Part shown: piece by piece, positions 1 to 5,769 of the stretch
How the letters are laid out: every line of letters starts with the position of its first letter
How positions within the stretch are numbered: the first letter of the stretch is position 1
Source: Candidatus Nitrosopumilus sp.
GTDB lineage: Archaea; Thermoproteota; Nitrososphaeria; Nitrososphaerales; Nitrosopumilaceae
Direction: 5' to 3'
Assembly: GCA_029863665.1 (NCBI GenBank)
Contig: JAOTUX010000057.1
Span: 1-6,799, forward strand
DNA: 6,799 bases
Position numbers and translations under genes: made by a program
The notes under the pieces: model-generated
Seen by the model: the letters and a program-made list of their open reading frames with translations, nothing else
Database searches by the model: none
What the model was told of the DNA's origin: nothing

Positions 1-1
1 T

Positions 2-397
2 GAATCTACTGACAATGATGACTCCAAAACATTACCATTTTGGCATGTAATTGGATACTCTGTATGTATTGTTGTTACAGGAGTAATGATACATACAACA
101 TTAGGCTATTTGAAAGGAAGAGAAAAGAACACAAAAGAATGGAAGCAGTATAATAATTTATCCGATGCCGATAAATTGACGAAACAAAAACCTAAGGAAT
201 ATGAAGGATATGATAGACAAAAATTGGCTAGATCTTTCTTAGTTGCACCTATTAGTGGAATTATTCTGGTTATGCCTCAAGTTCAGAATATGGTTATGTC
301 TAATCCTATTGATAATGTAATTCTTAGTGTAACTTTGGTAGCTACTGTTGCCGGAATCGATGCAGTTTCCAAAAAGGCTGGATTAAATAAAGATTGA
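2..397 (+). CDS. Small membrane protein, 5'-partial, unrecognised
   Basis: The frame is open from the first bases of the window to the TGA at 395-397, so the gene starts upstream or its start is hidden. An ATG at 86-88 follows a GGAG, but starting there would cut the first membrane helix in half, so I favour a start outside the window. The visible 131 residues hold three hydrophobic segments: HVIGYSVCIVVTGVMIHTTL near the left end, FLVAPISGIILVMPQVQNMV in the middle and VILSVTLVATVAGI near the C-terminus. A polar, lysine-rich loop (GREKNTKEWKQYNN onward) separates the first two. I do not recognise the family. The gene converges on the peptidase gene at 563-1261 and is not part of the minus-strand block. 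That it is a real membrane protein is fairly sure; its function is unknown. Confidence 0.7.
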   Translation, partial: ESTDNDDSKTLPFWHVIGYSVCIVVTGVMIHTTLGYLKGREKNTKEWKQYNNLSDADKLTKQKPKEYEGYDRQKLARSFLVAPISGIILVMPQVQNMVMSNPIDNVILSVTLVATVAGIDAVSKKAGLNKD

Positions 398-562
398 TAA
401 AATGAAAAGATCTAGCGTAAAAAGATTGCTCCTATTCTAAACAACAAATAGAAATATTTCTAAGATTCCAACTAACCCCCGGCGTCTTTGTCTTTACCTT
501 TGAAACTAATATAACATTACAACGAAATCTTGATCAATTAGAAATTAATTTTGTAATCTAAA
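398..562. other. Convergent intergenic spacer
   Basis: This short gap lies between two genes whose 3' ends face each other. I see no ORF, tRNA or convincing hairpin. On the minus strand the sequence after the peptidase stop is AT-rich, with short inverted TTAGA/TCTAA arms around 538-562 that could at most be a weak 3' end signal. Confidence 0.4.
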
Positions 563-1261
563 TTAGGAAAATAATATACTTAGAATTTCAGGCAGCAACA
601 AAAACAATGCGACACCAAACATGTAAGATATTAGTGGTGGGACATTTTGCACATGCATCTCATTTGATTCCAGTTGACTATTTCTTTTTATTTTATTTCG
701 AGATGACAGAAATACAAATGACTTGATGCCAGGTGTTATGCTAATAAAGTTCTCTGCTGGTATAACAAATTTTTCATACTTTCTTTTTTTATGAATAGTT
801 AGAAATGCAAATACTTTTTTGTGTTTTGGTTCTGAAAATTCAAAGAATACATTCATCTTTCTTGATCTGATAATATCTGATATGTTCAGAGACACATTGT
901 ACAAGATAACAAGAATCACAACCAGGAGAAATGCCGTTACCAGAATCATTATTGGCATCATTACAAACTCGTAATGAACTGGCAGGATTACAGCCATTGC
1001 AAGAATGGCAAACGCATCAGCTGAGCCTGCAATTTTCCATCTCCATAGCATAATTCCTACAAAGACAGATGTGAAAATTGCAATGACATGGTATGAAGTC
1101 ATTCCATCATCATAGTCCCAAATGTATAATGCTGCACCAATACCTCCAAAAATCAACCATATTACATCAGGAATTTCCCTTGATTTTACATCACATATTC
1201 CTGCAATACCAAGCATTGATACAAACAAAACGATGCGAAGTGATTCTACTACTGTTTCCAC
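563..1261 (-). CDS. A24-family preprotein peptidase (archaeal FlaK/PibD type)
   Basis: This is a membrane aspartyl protease of the prepilin/preflagellin peptidase family. The family cleaves class III signal peptides of archaellins and pilin-like proteins on the cytoplasmic side of the membrane. Numbered from the GTG at 1261 (232 aa), the first catalytic motif is DVKSREIPD at residues 24-32. The second is GSAD at 79-82, a variant of the GxGD signature, so the expected catalytic pair is Asp24 and Asp82. I count six hydrophobic segments, near 8-22, 34-48, 59-73, 80-95, 100-122 and 208-230. The roughly 80-residue basic, hydrophilic segment before the last helix resembles the soluble domain known in FlaK, and the total length also fits FlaK. 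The reading frame extends to a TTG at 1270, but a TATA-like element at 1281-1288 lies about 24 nt before the GTG and favours a leaderless start there. It is probably a chromosomal housekeeping gene outside the upstream trio. Confidence 0.85.
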   Translation of the reverse strand: METVVESLRIVLFVSMLGIAGICDVKSREIPDVIWLIFGGIGAALYIWDYDDGMTSYHVIAIFTSVFVGIMLWRWKIAGSADAFAILAMAVILPVHYEFVMMPIMILVTAFLLVVILVILYNVSLNISDIIRSRKMNVFFEFSEPKHKKVFAFLTIHKKRKYEKFVIPAENFISITPGIKSFVFLSSRNKIKRNSQLESNEMHVQNVPPLISYMFGVALFLLLPEILSILFS

Positions 1262-1280
1262 AAAGAACAATTACTAATAA

Positions 1281-1288
1281 CAATAAAA
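1281..1288 (-). promoter_or_regulatory. Putative TATA element of the preprotein peptidase gene
   Basis: On the minus strand this reads TTTTATTG, centred about 24 nt before the GTG at 1261. That is the spacing expected for leaderless archaeal transcription. Its position after the hairpin at 1301-1348 suggests the peptidase gene is transcribed separately from the trio. Confidence 0.4.
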
Positions 1289-1300
1289 CTCTGAAACTCA

Positions 1301-1348
1301 AAAGGTCCAGTCTCACTTCCGAATTTCAAGAAGTCAGAGTGGACCTTT
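1301..1348 (-). terminator. Strong hairpin at the 3' end of the trio, probable terminator
   Basis: Arms at 1301-1319 and 1330-1348 are inverted copies over 19 bp with 17 matches; the outer nine pairs (AAAGGTCCA/TGGACCTTT) are perfect. The loop is 10 nt. The two mismatches are a G opposite G and a C opposite C. In the minus direction the hairpin begins only a few bases after the TAA of the winged-helix gene (1352-1354) and is followed by TTTTGAGTTT. This fits a transcript-end structure. A protein-binding site or element boundary is possible, but no second copy occurs in the window. Confidence 0.65.
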
Positions 1349-1351
1349 CAA

Positions 1352-2107
1352 TTACTTATTGATTTGGCCAATGAATGAGAACAGATTCTTTTTTCCTGGA
1401 TTGGTCATGATTACTTTGAACTGTTCTTTTCTGCATTTTTCAAATATTTCGTTCTGCCATGACACAAGAGATATAAAGTCCATGTTATATTTTTGCAAAT
1501 GATCAAAAATTCCTGGGCTGATCTTTACAAAATCTTCGTTTGCCCAATACAGCAGACTCCTGTCAGTGAGCATTCTAATTGACTGTGAAATGTTTCTTGA
1601 CGTATACACTGCACTTGCACATGCCCCATCCTCATCATCGTATGACTTGTCAAATGTGTCTCTGAACTTTGATATCATGTAACAGCTTGCTTTACTATTT
1701 GGATCTCTTTTGACTTTGCAGTATGTCTGGGATAAGATACACAATGACTGAAACGGTATGTAATCCAACTTTATGCATACTGCAAACCATCTTCCAGTAG
1801 ATGATAGAAAATATTCCTTGTTGTACTTTTTTCCATCATGGAGTAAATATCCGTCTGACTGCATCTGTAATACAATCTTTTTTGTGTAAAGATATGGCTT
1901 GTTTGTCTTGGATGCTATTTGTTGAACGGTAAATCGTGTATCTGGATATAACATCTCCATGATATTACTGCATGTAGAATTCCTGTGAATTTTTTTCTTG
2001 TAGAGCAAAATGCGTTTTACCTTTCTGTCAAGTTCTGACCGATTATCGTTTTTTGATATGTTCATGGAACTATTGTGCAACACTCCAGAATAAGGACAGT
2101 TTTGCAT
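1352..2107 (-). CDS. Winged-helix DNA-binding protein, third gene of the trio
   Basis: This is a 251-aa soluble protein. Residues about 44-108 look like a winged helix-turn-helix: a helix around SNIMEML, a second around FTVQQIASKTN, a recognition-like helix LYTKKIVLQMQSDGYL, then a wing with KYNKEYFLSSTGRW. The N-terminus is basic (RKVKRILLYKKK). The C-terminal 140 residues are mixed helix with scattered cysteines and resemble nothing I know. The frame overlaps the end of the ParB-like gene by 38 nt if the ATG at 2107 is used. An internal ATG at 2065 (residue 15) lies 4 nt after the ParB-like stop and before the folded part, and is an equally good start; neither has a well-placed ribosome binding site. 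It ends at the hairpin, so it closes the operon. DNA binding is inferred from the fold; the target is unknown. Confidence 0.8.
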   Translation of the reverse strand: MQNCPYSGVLHNSSMNISKNDNRSELDRKVKRILLYKKKIHRNSTCSNIMEMLYPDTRFTVQQIASKTNKPYLYTKKIVLQMQSDGYLLHDGKKYNKEYFLSSTGRWFAVCIKLDYIPFQSLCILSQTYCKVKRDPNSKASCYMISKFRDTFDKSYDDEDGACASAVYTSRNISQSIRMLTDRSLLYWANEDFVKISPGIFDHLQKYNMDFISLVSWQNEIFEKCRKEQFKVIMTNPGKKNLFSFIGQINK

Positions 2108-3317
2108 CCTTTGAAAACATCACTAATGCGTCAACTAGCTGCCTTGGTGACTCAAAGTTCTTGTGCTTTATATGATACTCGTCAAACTTCAGATGCTTTA
2201 TGACATCAAGCGGTATAGAATAGAGTGATTTTGTGCCTACAGAAGCAGTCTTTATTATACTGTGGTTGTCTGATGGCTCTATTTTTGATACTGCACCAGT
2301 CCTCTTGTTTACCAGAATCTGTGGTTTGCCAGTCTTCTCATCAGGGATGATTATCATGTTAGGTATTGATTTTTTTACTGTCATGGTTTCGCCGTCTACC
2401 TTTTCATCTTGAGAATTACTGCTTTTGCTGGCGTCATTCTGGTTTTGTTTTGGATTACTCTTTGCTGATAATTGTTCTTCTTGTTTTTTGCTTTCGCTCT
2501 CTTTTTCTGATTCGGATTTTTTTGGTGTCCCTTCTTTTCCTACATCTTCTGTCTTTGTAGGTATTGCAACAGTTGATTCTTCTCTGTTGTTTTCCTCATG
2601 TGTTGCATCTTGTCTGATGTATCTTATCATAGAGTCAATCTGTTCAGGTGTAGTCCATGCAAAGGATGCATCACTCATTGCATCAAGATCCGAATGAATC
2701 TGAGATATCAGCTGTAACTGGTGTGACTCTTCATCCAGTCTTGAAATCTTTGATAGTACATACAACGGGACACATACTTGGGATGGCACTATACTCTTTC
2801 TTTGGGATAGTTGGTTTACAATTAGTTGTAACTGCTCGATTGATTTTGCAGAGATGTGATTGTTATTTTTTGAGAGAATTATTTTCTCAAATGGCATTCT
2901 ACTGATATGCAGCATGTCAAGTATGTCTTGTTTTTGTAACTGTAGTTTCTCTTCGAGATAATATATGCTGTCAAAGATTGACACTGGATTAAACACTTCA
3001 TTTTCTAGAATCTCTTTGAAATGTGCAAGTAAAATGTCATGGGATCCTTTGCAGTCATTATCTATGATTATACCATTAATCTCTGAAATGACACTCGGAC
3101 CTGCTTGCATGCATCCCAATATGACATCATGATGATTAATTGCATAGAGTTTTCCATCTACTTTTGATAGTTTGATTTCAGGTAATGATTCTGGTTTTTC
3201 CCTTGCAATCTCTGCAAACTTGTCAATGTTGGATATGGTGCATATTCCTACACTTACAGCTGGTGAAAGTATTTCTGAAATCTTTACTTTAGTCTTTGAT
3301 GGTATGATGTTACTCAT
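2070..3317 (-). CDS. Divergent ParB-like protein with acidic linker
   Basis: ParB-fold proteins bind centromere-like DNA sites, often act in partition, and usually bind or hydrolyse CTP. Numbered from the ATG at 3317 (415 aa), residues about 8-90 match the ParB N-terminal fold: LPEIKLSKVDGKLYAINHHD followed by VILGCMQAG and a strand-rich end. The usual GHHR/GERR signature reads NHHD here (61-64), so the arginine is replaced by aspartate and canonical CTP chemistry may be lost. Residues about 113-150 look like the ParB helix-turn-helix (YYLEEKLQLQKQDILDMLHI). A low-complexity Lys/Glu/Ser/Asn/Gln linker spans about 236-312, and a compact C-terminal domain follows. The start is set by two facts: ATG at 3317 overlaps the TFB-like stop as ATGA, and a GAGGTG ribosome binding site lies 9 nt upstream. 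An in-frame GTG at 3329 lies inside that site. No ParA is nearby. Confidence 0.75.
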   Translation of the reverse strand: MSNIIPSKTKVKISEILSPAVSVGICTISNIDKFAEIAREKPESLPEIKLSKVDGKLYAINHHDVILGCMQAGPSVISEINGIIIDNDCKGSHDILLAHFKEILENEVFNPVSIFDSIYYLEEKLQLQKQDILDMLHISRMPFEKIILSKNNNHISAKSIEQLQLIVNQLSQRKSIVPSQVCVPLYVLSKISRLDEESHQLQLISQIHSDLDAMSDASFAWTTPEQIDSMIRYIRQDATHEENNREESTVAIPTKTEDVGKEGTPKKSESEKESESKKQEEQLSAKSNPKQNQNDASKSSNSQDEKVDGETMTVKKSIPNMIIIPDEKTGKPQILVNKRTGAVSKIEPSDNHSIIKTASVGTKSLYSIPLDVIKHLKFDEYHIKHKNFESPRQLVDALVMFSKDAKLSLFWSVAQ

Positions 3318-4171
3318 TGTCTGAGGCACCTCTGAATTGCCAATGTCACAGCCCTTTTGGCCAGTGTGTTGTAATCTGAATTATTATTATTTCTCATGAC
3401 AAGTGATAATCCATTATTTTTTGAGGAAGACGAAGATGGTGGATTTACAATAGTTTCATAGTATCTTACTGCAGTCCGTCTTAGAATGGTGATATCCTCT
3501 ATATTATGGTCTTTTTGTGCCTGGGAGAGATGCAAATTCAGATAGAATGCCTCCCTGTTATTTGGTTCAGTTTGGAATTTTTCTTTTCCTACCTTGAAGA
3601 TGATGCTTTTTAGCATTGGTGCCTTTTTGACCCCCAAGCTTTGGCACACTATGTCTCGGATTTTATCCTCATCAAACGGAATGCAGTTGTCCCTGCAGAT
3701 CTGGTAAATGGCAAGACACATTGCCTTTGCTCTGGTAAATTTGCTTGTCTGTCTTTTCAGGGCATAGTATGACTTCCAGCAATTCTCAGATGTAATGTCG
3801 GATAATTTTAGCTTGTCACAAATGTCTGCAAATGATAAAATATCGGAATTGTTGTTTTTCTCCAGACTTAGATTGGAAATATGTGTTATCTTTTTTATAT
3901 CTTGTGGGTTTCCACCCTTTTGTCTTTTTTGATATAAGTTGATCCTGGATTTTATAATGTGGTAATATGGGATGGTGTTGCTATTCTCATCTTCATCAAA
4001 CCCAAATACAACTCCACAATTCCTGCAGACAATTTCACTTTCTTCAACTGTTGTCACAAGTTCTGGTCTTTTATTTTGACATAGACATGTGTCTTGTAAT
4101 GATAGGGGTAATTTTTCTTTTTTATCTGTTTTAGAATCTGTTTCACTGTTTTGTGTTTGTGAGGTTGTCAT
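3314..4171 (-). CDS. TFB-like (TFIIB-type) factor with reduced core
   Basis: Archaeal TFB bridges TBP-bound promoter DNA and RNA polymerase through an N-terminal zinc ribbon, a reader/linker and two cyclin folds. Here (285 aa) the ribbon is at residues 29-52, with Cys29, Cys31, Cys49 and Cys52. The second half, EIVCRNCGVVF, is canonical, but the first pair is CxC instead of CxxC. The linker (about 58-105) lacks the usual reader sequence. Residues about 110-198 form a recognisable first cyclin repeat (ILSFADICDKLKL, then FTRAKAMCLAIYQICRDNCIPFDEDKIRDI). The second repeat is absent or unrecognisable: residues 200-285 contain poly-Ser and poly-Asn tracts and end in a basic helix. The protein may therefore be a specialised paralogue rather than a general initiation factor. 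The ATG at 4171 sits at the predicted transcription start, and the 3' end couples to the ParB-like gene by ATGA. Confidence 0.8.
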   Translation of the reverse strand: MTTSQTQNSETDSKTDKKEKLPLSLQDTCLCQNKRPELVTTVEESEIVCRNCGVVFGFDEDENSNTIPYYHIIKSRINLYQKRQKGGNPQDIKKITHISNLSLEKNNNSDILSFADICDKLKLSDITSENCWKSYYALKRQTSKFTRAKAMCLAIYQICRDNCIPFDEDKIRDIVCQSLGVKKAPMLKSIIFKVGKEKFQTEPNNREAFYLNLHLSQAQKDHNIEDITILRRTAVRYYETIVNPPSSSSSKNNGLSLVMRNNNNSDYNTLAKRAVTLAIQRCLRQ

Positions 4172-4193
4172 GCAACAGAATATGGTGACAATT

Positions 4194-4201
4194 GCATATA
4201 A
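4194..4201 (-). promoter_or_regulatory. TATA element of the TFB-like/ParB-like operon
   Basis: The minus strand reads TTATATGC, ending 22 nt before the ATG at 4171. This spacing predicts a transcript starting at or very near the ATG, that is, a leaderless first gene. A G-rich stretch (AGGGTGG) lies just upstream, where a B-recognition element would be. The long palindrome begins about 19 bp further upstream. Confidence 0.6.
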
Positions 4202-4220
4202 CCACCCTAGTTATCTTTGT

Positions 4221-4240
4221 TACAAATGCTAGCATTTGTA
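4221..4240. promoter_or_regulatory. Perfect 20-bp palindrome, candidate operator or parS-like site
   Basis: TACAAATGCTAGCATTTGTA equals its own reverse complement over all 20 bases. It is centred about 60 bp before the TFB-like start codon and upstream of the TATA element. Direct copies of CCTAGTT lie at 4206-4212 and 4241-4247, one on each side. In ParB systems, palindromes of this size near the parB operon serve as centromere or autoregulatory sites. Upstream of a TATA box, an archaeal site may also bind an activator. Which protein binds it is unknown; the ParB-like and winged-helix proteins are the obvious candidates. Confidence 0.6.
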
Positions 4241-4245
4241 CCTAG

Positions 4246-4260
4246 TTTTTTTCAAAAAAA
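4246..4260 (-). terminator. T-rich 3' end of the 160-aa gene
   Basis: About a dozen bases after the stop at 4272-4274, the minus strand carries a run of seven T, then G, then seven A. Archaeal RNA polymerase commonly terminates at T-runs on the non-template strand. The T7/A7 pair can also fold back on itself. It separates the 160-aa gene from the trio. Confidence 0.45.
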
Positions 4261-4271
4261 TTTAGAGAAAT

Positions 4272-4754
4272 TTATTGTATGCCATTTCTGTTTATTACTT
4301 TGATGCAAAACATGTCCTCATCATACTCACTAGAAATTACATCTTGTCCAATCAACTCAAAAGCTTTTGTGTATGTCTTGCATTCTAACTCAGACCAGTT
4401 ACATCCAAGATTATGCTTGGAAACGAACATGTCTGGGCAATCATCGTTGTTGTTGTTTTGTTTGATTCTATTTAGTTGCAGACGGTTTATCTTGTTCCAT
4501 TTTAGTATATGATCAGACAAAACAGGATAGGTTACATCTCCTTTCTGTAGTTTTATCTCCTTTATGATGTGCTTTGCCATGAATTCAGAAACCTTGTCAA
4601 TCTTTGATTTATCCAAAATACTGATAATTTTTTTCAGAAGCTGCTTGGAGAAGATAACATCTCCTTTCTGTATCTTGTAACAGTAAAATTCGATCCATTG
4701 AGATACAATCTGAGACCCTATCGTGCTAGGACCCTGTTTTGTGTCTTTAGACAT
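4272..4754 (-). CDS. Unrecognised 160-aa protein with internal repeat
   Basis: I do not recognise this family. The protein is soluble, basic in its first 100 residues and probably mostly helical. Two similar units are visible: KIQKGDVIFSKQLLKKIISI (residues 27-46) and KLQKGDVTYPVLSDHILKWN (68-87), each preceded by a hydrophobic helix. This suggests a duplicated helical hairpin. A poly-Asn stretch (100-103) links to a C-terminal domain (about 107-160) with several cysteines and an acidic SSEYDEDMF segment. The ATG at 4754 is preceded by a very AT-rich stretch (4760-4777) that may hold the promoter, though the TATA-like core sits nearer the ATG than usual. The gene lies on the same strand just upstream of the trio but is separated by a T-run and the trio's own promoter. 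It may be a functional neighbour; no evidence beyond position supports that. Confidence 0.75.
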   Translation of the reverse strand: MSKDTKQGPSTIGSQIVSQWIEFYCYKIQKGDVIFSKQLLKKIISILDKSKIDKVSEFMAKHIIKEIKLQKGDVTYPVLSDHILKWNKINRLQLNRIKQNNNNDDCPDMFVSKHNLGCNWSELECKTYTKAFELIGQDVISSEYDEDMFCIKVINRNGIQ

Positions 4755-4824
4755 TTTGTTTAATATAATAAAATTTTCGTGGGTTAGTCGTATGTTTAAC
4801 TGATGTATCTTTTTGTCAGACAGT

Positions 4825-4974
4825 TTAATTATCTCCTTTCATATTTGCGTGGTCTATGTGAATTTGGAATATACTTTGTTGTTGATCAAATCCGACTTTA
4901 TACAAGCAAACATACGTTGCCATGAGACATGAATTAGGCAAATATCGTAGATAAAATTTACGTAGAAATCCCAT
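4825..4974 (-). CDS. Doubtful 49-codon ORF after the RHH gene
   Basis: An ATG at 4974 opens 49 codons (start MGFLRKFYLRYLPNS, end HANMKGDN). The frame is the same as that of the ribbon-helix-helix gene and stays open right back to its TGA at 5029-5031, with CFRC in the region between. It may be a small gene, a decayed 3' extension of the RHH gene, or chance. No similarity is recognised and no clear ribosome binding site is seen. Confidence 0.25.
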   Translation of the reverse strand: MGFLRKFYLRYLPNSCLMATYVCLYKVGFDQQQSIFQIHIDHANMKGDN

Positions 4975-5028
4975 TGTATATGTAAAACATCTGAAGCAGA
5001 AATCAGAATCGTAATGGATAGTTTTGTA

Positions 5029-5172
5029 TCAAGACTTTTCCTTTAACTCATTTAATGCATATTCAATACCGTGAGACCTGCTTGCGAACCGTTTCTTCTT
5101 TATTTGGGAATCCAACCACAACAACAGATCTTCATCAACTGAAATACTGAATTTCTCTTTCAATATGTGCAT
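5029..5172 (-). CDS. Small ribbon-helix-helix (CopG/Arc-like) DNA-binding protein
   Basis: This is a 47-aa protein. It begins with a short strand, EKFSISVDEDL, then helix LLLWLDSQIKKKRFA, a turn SRSHG, and helix IEYALNELKEK. This is the ribbon-helix-helix pattern of CopG/Arc/MetJ-type dimeric regulators, which insert the strand pair into the DNA major groove. Such proteins serve as antitoxins, plasmid copy-number regulators or autorepressors. The ATG at 5172 lies 6 nt after the stop of the 77-aa ORF. The junction reads TGAGGGGGTATG, so a GAGG-type ribosome binding site overlaps the upstream stop and indicates coupled translation. No toxin partner is recognised. The fold assignment is from motif reading only, but the pattern is clear. 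Confidence 0.65.
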   Translation of the reverse strand: MHILKEKFSISVDEDLLLWLDSQIKKKRFASRSHGIEYALNELKEKS

Positions 5173-5178
5173 ACCCCC

Positions 5179-5412
5179 TCATTGGATATTCCCATCATCA
5201 TTACTGGATGAGTAAAGAATGCAATTTTGATTGCGATTGCCTTGTATTACAAAATAGATATTGTTCTCATGCGATACAAAATCAGGTATCCAACCAATTT
5301 GAGTTGAAATATCTTTCAAAATATCTACAGGTCCTGTAAGTACATCAAAATTCCTTGATGAAAAATATATTGCAGCATCATCAAACGGAGGATTTTTTGT
5401 GGTGATTCCCAT
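5179..5412 (-). CDS. Unrecognised 77-aa protein paired with the RHH gene
   Basis: A stop codon directly precedes the ATG at 5412, so this start is the only upstream choice. The protein has no membrane segment or signal peptide. The middle (GPVDILKDISTQIGWIPDFVSHENNIYFVIQG) looks like a small folded alpha/beta domain, and the C-terminus is polar (SSSNDDGN). I cannot name a family. It is placed first in a two-gene unit with the 47-aa ribbon-helix-helix protein, which suggests a toxin-antitoxin-like or regulator pair, but that rests on arrangement only. Upstream, the near-palindrome GGATATCATATACC (5440-5453) contains a TATA-like core about 35 nt before the ATG and could double as the RHH operator. 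Confidence 0.5.
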   Translation of the reverse strand: MGITTKNPPFDDAAIYFSSRNFDVLTGPVDILKDISTQIGWIPDFVSHENNIYFVIQGNRNQNCILYSSSNDDGNIQ

Positions 5413-5484
5413 CTAATGAAAATTGTCACTTTTTAGTTTGGATATCATATACCCGTGTTGAGATAATTCATCATTTAATGGAAC

Positions 5485-5769
5485 TTGCTCTATTGCAAAA
5501 CCTTTGCCTTGGTTATTACTATAAGCAAGATATGTTTTGAAACTCTGCGTTATGCCACAATTGGATTTTTCTTTGAAACTCTTGGAATGCAGCTAAAGCC
5601 AAGAATGTCTTGTGTTTATGATGGACAGGATTTTTGCAGTACTGATGAGTATACTCTGAGATTTTATGTAAACGATGAAAAGAAATATAACATTTCTCAG
5701 TATGTAATATCTGAAGATGGCAGGATACTTGTCTCATACGGTCCTGAATCTCAACAAAATACTATTTAA
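5485..5769 (+). pseudogene. Decayed C-terminal fragment of a secreted-protein domain
   Basis: The last ~65 codons look like genuine protein: GFFFETLGMQLKPRMSCVYD, then GQDFCSTDEYTLRFYVND and YNISQYVISEDGRILVSYGP. From memory, this resembles the C-terminal part of extracytoplasmic proteins common in ammonia-oxidising archaea, which carry a FxTLGM segment, two cysteines and end in DRILVSYG. I have not checked this by search. In those proteins a histidine-containing region precedes the fragment. Here the upstream sequence fits only in pieces spread over other frames (LPW and ARYV near 5507-5537 in a different frame, then FET), with stops between them and no ATG start. I therefore read it as a truncated, frameshifted remnant rather than a functional gene. 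The longest frame begins with a TTG at 5485. Confidence 0.5.

Noticed and set aside
1093..1362. Plus-strand 89-aa open frame
   Set aside because: It runs opposite to the N-terminal part of the preprotein peptidase and through the hairpin. Its composition (His/Gln/Leu-rich) is typical of an antisense shadow.
2366..2905. Three overlapping plus-strand open frames opposite the ParB-like gene
   Set aside because: They are Leu/Phe/Ser/Cys-rich antisense shadows of the Lys/Glu-rich linker and domain on the minus strand, with no promoter or ribosome binding site.
4279..4512. Plus-strand 77-aa open frame
   Set aside because: It is antisense to the 160-aa gene, whose internal repeats and composition show it to be the coding strand.
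4755..5028. Search for a transposase remnant, tRNA or attachment site in the gene-poor gap
   Set aside because: Short broken frames and a repeated CGTAGA (about 4945-4966) are present, but no tRNA fold, terminal repeats or recognisable transposase motif could be supported.
5519..5737. Minus-strand 72-aa open frame
   Set aside because: It is antisense to the fragment whose plus-strand translation has a recognisable domain pattern.
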